Shown here: positions 24,554-32,411 of the stretch, one piece after another | Layout: each line of letters starts with the position of its first letter | Position numbering within the stretch: position 1 is the stretch's first letter | NCBI GenBank assembly: GCA_000531095.1 | Contig: HG799462.1 | Coordinates: 309,375-355,684 of the forward strand | Reading direction: 5' to 3' | Length of the DNA stretch: 46,310 bases | Source: Gemmata massiliana | GTDB lineage: Bacteria; Planctomycetota; Planctomycetia; Gemmatales; Gemmataceae | The notes under the pieces: generated by a model | Seen by the model: only the letters and a program-made list of their open reading frames with translations | Database searches by the model: none | Told to the model about the DNA's origin: nothing | Position numbers and translations under genes: made by a program

Positions 24554-25174
24554 ATGCCCGACCCGATCCGAATTGCGGCCCTCGTGAGTGGAGGCGGCAC
24601 CACGCTCCAGAACCTCATCGACTTGATCGCACGCGGGGCGCTGAACGCCCAGATTGTGGGTGTGGTGTCCAGTCGCGCGGATGTATTCGGTGTGACACGT
24701 GCAGAGCGTGCGGGAATTCCGGTAACCATCGTGGAGAAGGCCCCCGGCCGGTCGCCCGTGTTCGCGGATCGCGTGTGGGATGCCGTGCGCGGATTCGCCC
24801 CCGATCTCGTGTGCCTCGCCGGGTGGCTGCATCTACTGCCGATCGCGGCAGACTTCCGGCACAAGGTGTTGAACATCCACCCGTCGCTGTTGCCCGCGTT
24901 CGGCGGGAAGGGGATGTACGGACACCACGTTCACGAAGCGGTGCTGAACTACGGCGCGAAGGTGTCGGGCTGTACGGTTCATTTCGCCGACGACACCTAC
25001 GACACCGGGCCGATTCTGGTGCAGAAGTGTGTGCCCGTCAAAGACGGCGACACGCCCGATACGCTCGCCGCGCGCGTCTTCCAGGCCGAGTGCGAAGCGT
25101 ACCCGGAAGCCATCCGCTTGATCGCGGACGGCCGGGTCACGGTGCAGGGGCGACGAGTGGTGATCTCGGGTTGA
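24554..25174 (+). CDS. purN: Phosphoribosylglycinamide formyltransferase
   Basis: A 206-residue cytoplasmic enzyme that formylates GAR with 10-formyl-tetrahydrofolate, the third step of purine synthesis. Family landmarks are AALVSGGGTTLQNLID at the start, the active-site region LNIHPSLLPAFGGKGMYG, the catalytic histidine segment SGCTVHFADDTYDTGPILVQ with its Asp, and the C-terminal RVFQAECEAYPEAI. The ATG at 24554 fits the usual start. The purD gene lies about 750 bases downstream on the opposite strand, separated by a decayed insertion element. Confidence 0.95.
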   Translation: MPDPIRIAALVSGGGTTLQNLIDLIARGALNAQIVGVVSSRADVFGVTRAERAGIPVTIVEKAPGRSPVFADRVWDAVRGFAPDLVCLAGWLHLLPIAADFRHKVLNIHPSLLPAFGGKGMYGHHVHEAVLNYGAKVSGCTVHFADDTYDTGPILVQKCVPVKDGDTPDTLAARVFQAECEAYPEAIRLIADGRVTVQGRRVVISG

Positions 25175-25294
25175 AGCGGACGAGAAGTTCGGTCGCGGAG
25201 TTTTGCAACGAGCCGCGACCGCAAGGGAGCAGGAGGCGCGGAACGTTTTCCGTGGTTGCGAAACACATCGGGGAGCCGCAGCACCGCTCCCTCG

Positions 25295-25881
25295 CCAGTA
25301 GTTTCAAGGCATTGCCGCGTTTGTAAGTGTGTTGTGTGCCAGGGTGTACCGCCGGTGCTTGTGGATCAGGACCGCAGTGGCATAGGCGTGGAAGAACGAG
25401 GTTCCGGCCTTCTTGGGTCCGCCGATGATGCCCGGGGTACCACGGTCCCCGTAGAACGGGACGTAGTGCACGTCGAGGGCACACGTCCACCGGCGCCTCC
25501 GGTCCCGGCGCGTGAACCGGGCCACGTCATGAAGGGCGTCGACCAACCGGGCCGTGAGGTGGTCCTCGGATCCCAGGTTCGCACGAACAGCTTGTCGCGC
25601 GGTCTCGTGCGAGAAGTGGAAGTACCGGGTCACCACCGCGAACAGGGTGCGGGTGGTGACCGCGATTAGCAGCACCAGATCGACCAACTGGGTGCCCGTG
25701 ATGGACGTCTTGTAGTCGGGCCAACCGAGTGCCCGGGCCAACGTTCGCCGGGCCAACGCATGGATCACCGCCGGAGTAATCGTAGAATAACCACGTCGCA
25801 TGGGAGCTTCCCGTTCAAGTACTTGAGAACCTTGAACTTAGGAACTCCCATGCGGCACATCCAACCCCTTGAAACTACTGG
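25295..25881 (-). mobile_element. Decayed insertion sequence with 15-base terminal inverted repeats
   Basis: CCAGTAGTTTCAAGG at 25295-25309 is exactly complementary to CCTTGAAACTACTGG at 25867-25881, bounding 587 bases with a truncated transposase frame on the minus strand. A full element of this family would be well over 1 kb, so an internal deletion has removed the 3' half of the gene. No clear target duplication flanks it (CTCG on the left, TTAG on the right). It could be a non-autonomous element moved by an intact relative. Confidence 0.75.
25304..25801 (-). pseudogene. Truncated transposase (ISH3/IS4-like DDE type)
   Basis: The frame of 165 residues starts MRRGYSTITPAVIHALARR. It contains an N-terminal helical DNA-binding-like region and then ALDVHYVPFYGDRGTPGIIG with a likely first catalytic Asp, and KKAGTSFFHAYATAVLIHKH, which resembles the start of the DDE domain in ISH3/IS4-like transposases. 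The reading ends at NAAMP inside the terminal repeat, without the second Asp and the Glu of the catalytic triad. It cannot encode an active enzyme. Family assignment is by pattern only. Confidence 0.65.
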
Positions 25882-25921
25882 TTAGTGAACGGCTCGTCAA
25901 ACCGCCCTAACGATCACGAAA

Positions 25922-27301
25922 CTAGTTCGCCGGCTTCTCGCCGCTCGTGTCACTGGTCCCCGGCTTGCGGAACTTCGCCGGCAGTTTCGGCGCTTCCGCG
26001 GGGGCCGCAACCGGCTTCACCTTGAGCGCCTTGTCCGCGATGTCCGTGCGGTAGTGCATCCCGGTGAAGTTGATGAGCTTCACCGCTTCGTAGGCGCGGG
26101 CCTTCGCGTCCGCGAGCGTGTCACCGAGTGCGGTCACACCCAGCACGCGCCCGCCGTCCGTCACGAGACGATCGCGCTCGTCGATCTTCGTGCCCGCGTG
26201 GAACACCTTCACGTCCGGAAGCCGGTCCGCGTCCGCGATCCCGGTGATCGGCTTGCCGTTGTCGTACTTGCCCGGGTACCCGCCCGCGCACAGCACGACG
26301 CACACCGCGGGGCGCGTGTCCCACACGATCTTGTCCTCGAACTCTTGGAGGCGCTCGTCGGCGACCGCTTCGAGCAGGTCGAGCAGGTCGGTCTTCAGGC
26401 GCATGATGAGCACCTGCGTTTCGGGGTCACCGAACCGGCAGTTGAACTCCAGCACCCGCGTGCCCTGGTTAGTCAGAATGAAGCCGCCGAACAGCACCCC
26501 CTGGAACGGGTAGCGCCCGCGTTTCATCGCGTGAATCGTGGGGAAGAAGACGGTGCGGTCCCATTCCTTCATCAGTTCCGGGGTCGCGACCGGGGCCGGG
26601 CAGTACGCGCCCATGCCGCCCGTATTCGGCCCGGTGTCGCCGTCGCCCACCGCCTTGTGGTCCTGGCACGCGGGGAGCGGCAAAAAGGTGCGCCCGCTCA
26701 CGAGCGCGAGAACAGAAACTTCTTCGCCGTCGAGTCGCTTCTCCACCACGACGTTCCGACCGGCCTTCGACCCGAACTCCGCGTCCGTCATGATTCGGCG
26801 CACGGCCGCGACCGCTTCCGGCCCGGTCTTGCACACCACCACGCCCTTACCCGCGGCCAGGCCGTCGGCCTTCACCACTACAGGGTAGTCGCGCGTCTCG
26901 ATGTAGTCGCGCGCGGGCTGCGGGTGGTCGAATACGCGGAACTCCGCGGTGGGCACGTCCGCGTGGCGCATCAGCTCTTTCGCGAACACCTTGCTCGACT
27001 CGATCCGCGCCGCGTCCTTGGACGGTCCGAAGACCTTGAGCCCCTTCCCGCGGAGGAAGTCCGCGAGTCCGGCCGCGAGCGGGTCTTCGGGGCCGATCAC
27101 CACCAGCCCGATCTTCTCGCGCAGGCAGAACCGCTGGAGCTTGTCCGTTTCGGTGTACTCGATGGCCACGTTCGTGATGCCATCGCTCGCCGTACCCGCG
27201 TTCCCGGGAGCACAGAAAATCGTGCCCGCGCGCGGCGATTGTTTCAGCCGCCATGCCAGTGCATGCTCACGACCGCCCTTACCAATCACCATCACGTTCA
27301 T
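25922..27301 (-). CDS. purD: Phosphoribosylamine-glycine ligase with a C-terminal tail
   Basis: GAR synthetase joins phosphoribosylamine and glycine with ATP, the second step of purine synthesis. The start MNVMVIGKGGREHALAWRL (ATG at 27301), GPEDPLAAGLADFLR, the ATP-grasp segments YPVVVKADGLAAGKGVVV and GEEVSVLALVSGRTFLPL, and GGMGAYCPAP and EFNCRFGDPETQ are all family hallmarks. The first 421 residues cover the usual protein; the last ~38 residues (KVKPVAAPAEAPKLPAKFRK on) are a Pro/Ala/Lys-rich tail not usual in the family. The in-frame extension upstream of 27301 falls in a low-complexity leader and is not included. It converges on the IS remnant and purN. Confidence 0.95.
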   Translation of the reverse strand: MNVMVIGKGGREHALAWRLKQSPRAGTIFCAPGNAGTASDGITNVAIEYTETDKLQRFCLREKIGLVVIGPEDPLAAGLADFLRGKGLKVFGPSKDAARIESSKVFAKELMRHADVPTAEFRVFDHPQPARDYIETRDYPVVVKADGLAAGKGVVVCKTGPEAVAAVRRIMTDAEFGSKAGRNVVVEKRLDGEEVSVLALVSGRTFLPLPACQDHKAVGDGDTGPNTGGMGAYCPAPVATPELMKEWDRTVFFPTIHAMKRGRYPFQGVLFGGFILTNQGTRVLEFNCRFGDPETQVLIMRLKTDLLDLLEAVADERLQEFEDKIVWDTRPAVCVVLCAGGYPGKYDNGKPITGIADADRLPDVKVFHAGTKIDERDRLVTDGGRVLGVTALGDTLADAKARAYEAVKLINFTGMHYRTDIADKALKVKPVAAPAEAPKLPAKFRKPGTSDTSGEKPAN

Positions 27302-27417
27302 GATTTGTGCTTTGTGTTTTCGTGTTTCGTGCTGTTCCGTCATTTTATCCGCACCCGGACCGAAAGCCACGCGCGAGAAGGTTGGGGCAGTTTCCTCTCG
27401 ACTTCAGAATTGATTTC

Positions 27418-27478
27418 GCGTAGCCTAAGTGTTAAATTAGTTTCAACTATTTGACATAAGAAGTTAGTCGTCCGGAGG
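27418..27478 (+). promoter_or_regulatory. AT-rich leader of the Nramp gene with possible metal-regulator half-sites
   Basis: This is one of few AT-rich stretches nearby. It has TAGCCTAA, TTAGTTTCAACTA (nearly symmetric) and TTGACA, followed by the ribosome site GGAGG at 27474-27478, five bases before the GTG start. TAGCCTAA resembles half-sites of DtxR/MntR-type regulators, which often control Nramp genes. The regulatory reading is inference from words only; the ribosome site is clear. Confidence 0.35.
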
Positions 27479-27483
27479 TTCGA

Positions 27484-28914
27484 GTGAGTACCGAGAACGC
27501 CCTGGGGGACGAGCGAAACGACCCACCTTCTACCCCACCCGATGCGGGCACCCTCTCCCTGGAAGGCCTGAACAGCACCGTCGCAATACCGCCCGAAAAT
27601 GCGAGCTTTTGGCGCCAGTATCGTGCGTTCGTTGGCCCGGCGTTCCTCGTGAGCGTGGGCTACATGGACCCCGGCAACTGGGGAACCGACCTCCAGGCCG
27701 GTGCGAGCTACCGCTTCGACCTGCTGTGGATCGTCGCGCTGTCGAGTTTCATGGCGATCATCATGCAGGTGTGCTCCGCGCGCCTGGGGATCGTCACCGG
27801 AAAAGATTTGGCACAAGCGTGCCGCGACTATTTCCCGGCGTGGACCCGGTGGCCGAACTGGTTGGCGTGCGAGATCGCGATCGGAGCCTGTGATCTGGCC
27901 GAAGTACTCGGGAGCGCGGTGGCGCTCAACCTCCTCTTCCACATCCCGCTGTTCTGGGCGGTGCTCATCACCGCGTTCGACGTGCTGCTGATCCTCGCAC
28001 TTCAGGGATTCGGAGTGCGCTTCATCGAGGCCGTCATCCTGGCACTCGTCGCCACCATTGGCGGGTGCTACTTCGTCGAAATCTTCGTGTTACCGCACAC
28101 AACGCCGGACTTCCTGGAAATGGGGGCCGCGCTCATCACTCCGGGGTTCCGCCGCGAAGGAATGATCGTGGGGGCGATCGGCATCATCGGGGCGACCGTG
28201 ATGCCGCACAACCTGTACTTGCACTCGGCCCTGGTCCGCACGCGGCAAATCGGGTTCGACGAATCGACGATCCGCCGGGCGATCAAGTTCAACACCATTG
28301 ATACGGTCGGGGCGCTGTCGCTCGCGTTCTTCGTAAATGCGTCCATTCTGGTACTCGCGGCCACGACGTTTTACGGTCGAGAGAGTGTCGCATTGCCGAC
28401 CGGAGAAATCATCCCGTTCGACGATGATGCGGACTGGATTCGCGTCGCGTACCTGACGCTCGCGCCTCTGCTGGGAGCAACGTCGGCGAGCGTCCTGTTC
28501 GCGGTCGCACTACTCGCGAGCGGTCAGAGCAGCACCATTACGGGAACGCTGGCGGGACAGGTGGTGATGGAAGGGTTCATGCACTGGCGCCTGCGCCCGT
28601 GGGTGCGGCGAATTATCACGCGCCTGATCGCCATCCTTCCGGCGATCATCATCATTGGGATTCGCGGGAGCGGGAGCGTTACGGATCTGCTTGTACTAAG
28701 TCAGGTTGTGCTGGCGATGCAGTTACCGCTGGCACTGTTCCCGCTGCTGTACTTCACCAGCTCGAAGAAGCGAATGGGGAAGTTCCGCAACGGCTGGTTC
28801 CTGCTCACCGTTGGGTGGACGTCCTGCCTGCTTATCACCGCGTTAGATTTCTACGGGTTGCCGGACACGATGCAAAAAGCGTGGGTGGTGATCGTGGGTA
28901 AATCGGGAGAGTAG
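27484..28914 (+). CDS. Nramp-family divalent metal (Mn/Fe) transporter
   Basis: A 476-residue integral membrane protein that imports Mn2+ or Fe2+ with protons. The transmembrane-1 metal motif DPGN is present in GYMDPGNWGTDLQAG and the transmembrane-6 motif MPH in GATVMPHNLYLHSALV, and about 11 hydrophobic segments fit the LeuT-like fold. The N-terminal ~45 residues are hydrophilic (ENALGDERNDPPSTPPDAG). The GTG at 27484 is well placed after GGAGG. It stands alone and divergent from purD, with a leader carrying possible metal-regulator sites. Metal preference (Mn versus Fe) cannot be read with certainty. Confidence 0.94.
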   Translation: MSTENALGDERNDPPSTPPDAGTLSLEGLNSTVAIPPENASFWRQYRAFVGPAFLVSVGYMDPGNWGTDLQAGASYRFDLLWIVALSSFMAIIMQVCSARLGIVTGKDLAQACRDYFPAWTRWPNWLACEIAIGACDLAEVLGSAVALNLLFHIPLFWAVLITAFDVLLILALQGFGVRFIEAVILALVATIGGCYFVEIFVLPHTTPDFLEMGAALITPGFRREGMIVGAIGIIGATVMPHNLYLHSALVRTRQIGFDESTIRRAIKFNTIDTVGALSLAFFVNASILVLAATTFYGRESVALPTGEIIPFDDDADWIRVAYLTLAPLLGATSASVLFAVALLASGQSSTITGTLAGQVVMEGFMHWRLRPWVRRIITRLIAILPAIIIIGIRGSGSVTDLLVLSQVVLAMQLPLALFPLLYFTSSKKRMGKFRNGWFLLTVGWTSCLLITALDFYGLPDTMQKAWVVIVGKSGE

Positions 28915-28927
28915 CAACTCCGTGCTT

Positions 28928-28965
28928 GTGCGGAGGGTTGGCCCAGTAGCGGGCGTCCTCCGCAC
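28928..28965. terminator. Stem-loop between convergent genes
   Basis: GTGCGGAGG (28928-28936) pairs perfectly with CCTCCGCAC (28957-28965) across a 20-base loop that can fold further. It lies between the Nramp stop (28914) and the stop of the convergent sigma-factor gene (28980), so it may serve both. Confidence 0.6.
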
Positions 28966-28979
28966 GAGATTCGTCAGCA

Positions 28980-30815
28980 TCACTCCTTGAACTCCCACAC
29001 CTTGACCGTTTTGTCACTGCTCCCCGTAACGATCATCTCCCCTCCGGGATTGAACGCCACTGTGGTTACCGCGTCCGTGTGCCCCTTCAGCACGGTCCGC
29101 TCCTTACCGGTTTCGGCATCGTAAACGCGAGCGGTCTTATCAGCACCACCGGTGACGACCTGTTTGCCATCAGCACTAAAGGCGATCGTGTTCACCGCGT
29201 CCTTGTGTCCCTTCAATGTGGTCTGCACCTTACCGGTGAGTGCCGCATAAACGCGAACCTCACCGTTCTTCCCGCCGACTGCAATCGCCTTGCTGGACGG
29301 GCACACGACCAACACCGTCGCCTCGAACTTTTCCAACTTCTCTTCCCAGAGGGGTTTAGCTTGCGCCTTATCCCACCGCCGGAGCACGCCATCGGAGATC
29401 GTGGCGACCACGTCCGCCTCACCCGCCGCGGCCAAGTCCACTTTCTCCTTGTGCCGGAACGTGCCCTCGTTTTCGCTGGTAAGCACGTTGTTCGCGAAGT
29501 TGTTTTTGAGCAATCTCAGGTTTTTGTGCTCGTCGCTGGCGCTGGTCTGGAGCCAGTATTCGCCGTCCGCGGTCACACCGTAAGCCTTGAAGTTCTCGTT
29601 CCCACCGGTCCCGGGAAAGATCCGGTCCTTCTTGGGAACGCTAACCTGGTGTCGGTTCGCGTTGTCATTGGTCATCAGGTACAGCCAGACACTGTCCGGA
29701 GAAATCTGAAGGTGATTGATCGGCCTAGCCAGCTCAGCCCCGTCGAGCAACGTTTCCGACTCCTTACCAGTCATCGTGTCCCAGAGAATCAGCGCCCCGT
29801 CTGCGTCACCGGCCGCGACGAGATCCAAGCCGAACACAACGGCCGTGATTGCACTCTTATAGGTGAAGGTGTATTTCGTGCCCCATCCCTTTATCGCTGC
29901 GGGTACAGCAAGCGGCGTAGCCGTGGTTTGTGCGGGAACAGGCGGATCGGCCGCGATGAGAGCGTGAAGGCCAAACGCACCCAGCGCGAGCGCGACGCCG
30001 GTTACCCCGGCCGCGAACAGTTTGAACGTAGTGGTGTGCATGGGAACCCCTTGAACCAGGGCGGCCACCGGCGCGGGAATCCCGTCCCCGGCGGTTACCC
30101 CGACCGCGACGAGTACCGCGGACCGGAACGTTGACGCGGCCAGTTGCGCTGGCACAGTTGCCAGAGCCGCCGACGCCGGTAACAGCACACCCAACCCCGC
30201 CGCCGAGACCGCGACACCGCGACGCGAGAGCCGATCGGCGAGCAGCTTCCGGGCACGCGAGAGCCGGCCCGAGAGTGTCCCTTCGCTCCACCCGAGTAGC
30301 CCCGCGGCTTCCGCACGCGACCGCTGTTCGAGATCGCACAAGACGATCGCGGAGCGGTATTTGGTAGGAAGCCCCGCGAGCACGTCGTCGATCTTCGCCC
30401 GCAACGCGATCACGTCCGGATCGCTCGCGTCCGAGGGCACCGGAACGCGAGTGAAATCGACAGAGGCCGATGAAACGAGCTTCCGCGCCCATGCTCGTGC
30501 TTTCTTCGCTACGTGAACCGCGACCCCGTACAGCCACGCCCCGACGCGCTCCGGTGGAGACACCGTTGCGGCCCGAGTCGCGAGCACGAGGAATGTCGCT
30601 TGGAAGGCGTCGTCCGCGGTGTGAACGTCGGGGTGAAGAACGCGCCGACACGTGGCGAGCACCATCGGCCCGTGGCGCCGAACCAGTTCGGCGAACGCGA
30701 CCTCATCGCGGGCTTCCGCGAACCGGCGCACGAGTTCGCCGTCGTCCGCGTTCACTTCGGCGGAAACGATCGTGACCGGAGCGGCTCGGAACCAGGCTCG
30801 CAGGCGTGCGGACAT
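28980..30815 (-). CDS. ECF sigma factor fused to a membrane segment and WD40 domain
   Basis: About 611 residues from the ATG at 30815 (MSARLRAWFRAAPVT). The N-terminal ~190 residues are an ECF sigma factor: region 2 RFAEARDEVAFAELVRRHGP with ADDAFQATFLVLA, and region 4 LCDLEQRSRAEAAGLLGWSE, then GTLSGRLSRARKLLADRL. A variable segment and a membrane helix (FKLFAAGVTGVALALGAFGL, about 265-290) follow. The rest (about 320-611) has WD40 repeats, best seen as LKGHKDAVNTIAFSADGKQV and LKGHTDAVTTVAFNPGGEMI, each ending near ARVYD or VKVWE. Such sigma-WD40 fusions are a planctomycete type. The WD40 part would lie outside the cytoplasm and may sense or hold a partner. No separate anti-sigma gene is adjacent. 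Confidence 0.9.
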   Translation of the reverse strand: MSARLRAWFRAAPVTIVSAEVNADDGELVRRFAEARDEVAFAELVRRHGPMVLATCRRVLHPDVHTADDAFQATFLVLATRAATVSPPERVGAWLYGVAVHVAKKARAWARKLVSSASVDFTRVPVPSDASDPDVIALRAKIDDVLAGLPTKYRSAIVLCDLEQRSRAEAAGLLGWSEGTLSGRLSRARKLLADRLSRRGVAVSAAGLGVLLPASAALATVPAQLAASTFRSAVLVAVGVTAGDGIPAPVAALVQGVPMHTTTFKLFAAGVTGVALALGAFGLHALIAADPPVPAQTTATPLAVPAAIKGWGTKYTFTYKSAITAVVFGLDLVAAGDADGALILWDTMTGKESETLLDGAELARPINHLQISPDSVWLYLMTNDNANRHQVSVPKKDRIFPGTGGNENFKAYGVTADGEYWLQTSASDEHKNLRLLKNNFANNVLTSENEGTFRHKEKVDLAAAGEADVVATISDGVLRRWDKAQAKPLWEEKLEKFEATVLVVCPSSKAIAVGGKNGEVRVYAALTGKVQTTLKGHKDAVNTIAFSADGKQVVTGGADKTARVYDAETGKERTVLKGHTDAVTTVAFNPGGEMIVTGSSDKTVKVWEFKE

Positions 30816-31091
30816 GAGCGGAACCCTCCGCCCTCGCGTCGCGAGAGCTTTCATGCGGGGTAGGGAGTGTGTTACCGCCTCCCTTTCCCTCAAGGGGCCT
30901 TAGCGCGTACACGATTTTCCCAAATTTGCGAAAACAAATCCAACCGCAAGAATTCTGTACCGCAGCACCTCACAACTCGCCCAATAAATACAGATCGAAA
31001 ATTCAGTTGTAAAATTTAGTTCACTAGCATACGATATCGATTGCGGTGGATACCAATTCGCAGATGTTTCAGTTGCGCAGCGGGGATAGTA

Positions 31092-31162
31092 GTCGGGCTG
31101 TGCCCGACAGTATGGAACTCGCAGCATAGCCGCGGATTGGCAGGCGTCGGGCACAGCCCGAC
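31092..31162. repeat. Inverted pair of GTCGGGC-GCCCGAC palindromes
   Basis: GTCGGGCTGTGCCCGAC (31092-31108) and its reverse complement GTCGGGCACAGCCCGAC (31146-31162), each itself nearly palindromic, bracket 37 bases. Copies of this word are, in my experience, frequent between genes in Gemmata-like genomes. They lie in a gene-free stretch (30816-31503) that is otherwise AT-rich near 30900-31060 and shows no supportable gene. Confidence 0.65.
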
Positions 31163-31503
31163 CTACCAACCACAACGACCTGCGAATCTGTAGATCGGTG
31201 ACTCCACTGGAGGCTGAGAAACGTGTTCTGGAGGGTACTGTTGGTGATTGTTAGCCAAATGCCGCTCCGTCGCCGTGGGTGTTCCGATCGCCCAATGCGG
31301 CTCATCTGCTTGAAATTCAGGCAAATGAGAGCAGCAGCCGCGGATCACAGCCCTCGAACCGGCCCGAATTGTTAGCAAATGTCAGCGTGGTGACTGTGCG
31401 GGAGGCAGACCGAAATTTTCGAGCAAAAACGCCCTCACGTCAAAATGCCGATCGGTCGCGAGCGTATTCCCGGTGTACCTCGCGGCTCCATTCAGGAAAA
31501 ACG

Positions 31504-32409
31504 ATGCTCTTTCGATTGAGCAACGTCACCAAAACATACGGCCCCGTCACGGCCCTGCGCGGGCTGACGGTCGAGGCCGCTCCCGGCGCTGTGGGCCTAC
31601 TCGGTCCCAACGGTGCGGGCAAAACCACCCTCATCCGAACGCTCCTGGGCCTCATCAACGTCGATTCCGGCGGCGGTGAAGTCCTGGGGCTGAACATCCA
31701 CACGCAGCGGCTGGACATCCGCCAGCGGGTCGGGTTCATGCCCGAGGACGAGTGCCTGTTCCCGGCCGTGCCCGGCGTCGGATTCGTGTCCTACGCCGGT
31801 GAATTGTGCGGAATGGCACCCGGCGACGCGATGCAACGGGCACACGAAGTCCTCAACTACATCGGACTCGACGAGGCCCGCTACCGCCCGGTCGAATCGT
31901 ACTCCACCGGCATGAAACAGCGGCTCAAACTTGCGGCCGCCATCGTCCACGATCCGAAGCTGCTCATACTCGACGAACCCACCAACGGCATGGACCCGGC
32001 CGGCCGACAGGAAATGATCGAGTTGGCCCGCGATCTTTCGCACGGCAAGGGAATGAGCCTCATCTTTTCGAGCCACCTGCTGCCAGATGTCGAAGCGGTG
32101 TGCGATCACGTTGTCGTGATGGGGCGCGGGGCGCTTCTGGCCCAGGGCAACATTCAGGAAATGAAGCAAGCGCACCCGCGGTCGTTCGACGTGCGCGTGA
32201 AGGGCGATCGGGACGTGTTCCTGGCGCGTCTGCGTGCCGCGGGTGGCGACGCCAAACCCTACGAAGACGCTCTGCGTGTCGAGCTACCCGAAGGGCAAAC
32301 GACGGACCTGATCTGGCGGATCGCGGCGGAAACGGGCGAACAAATTCGGCACCTGCGCCCGCACCGCAGCTCGCTCGAAGACGTGTTCCTTGAAGCGGTC
32401 GGAGGGTAA
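31504..32409 (+). CDS. ABC transporter ATP-binding protein, first of a double ATPase/permease operon
   Basis: A 301-residue nucleotide-binding protein. Walker A is LLGPNGAGKTTLIRT, the Q-loop region GFMPEDECLFPAVPG (Glu for Gln at the usual position), the signature YSTGMKQRLKLA (Ser-Thr-Gly-Met variant), Walker B KLLILDEPTNGMDP and the switch histidine FSSHLLPDVEAVCDH. The ATG at 31504 is chosen because the preceding ~225 bases of open frame have no family similarity. The next gene starts two bases after its stop. It should energise the permease at 32412 or form a mixed dimer with the second ATPase of the operon. The substrate is unknown. Confidence 0.93.
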   Translation: MLFRLSNVTKTYGPVTALRGLTVEAAPGAVGLLGPNGAGKTTLIRTLLGLINVDSGGGEVLGLNIHTQRLDIRQRVGFMPEDECLFPAVPGVGFVSYAGELCGMAPGDAMQRAHEVLNYIGLDEARYRPVESYSTGMKQRLKLAAAIVHDPKLLILDEPTNGMDPAGRQEMIELARDLSHGKGMSLIFSSHLLPDVEAVCDHVVVMGRGALLAQGNIQEMKQAHPRSFDVRVKGDRDVFLARLRAAGGDAKPYEDALRVELPEGQTTDLIWRIAAETGEQIRHLRPHRSSLEDVFLEAVGG

Positions 32410-32411
32410 CT

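Noticed and set aside
29857..30651. Long arginine-rich frames antisense or shifted relative to the sigma-WD40 gene
   Set aside because: They are shadows of a GC-rich coding region; only the sigma frame has recognisable domains.
31200..31503. A gene or N-terminal extension before the first ABC ATPase
   Set aside because: The frame has no similarity, and the ATPase begins properly at MLFRLSNVTKTYG.
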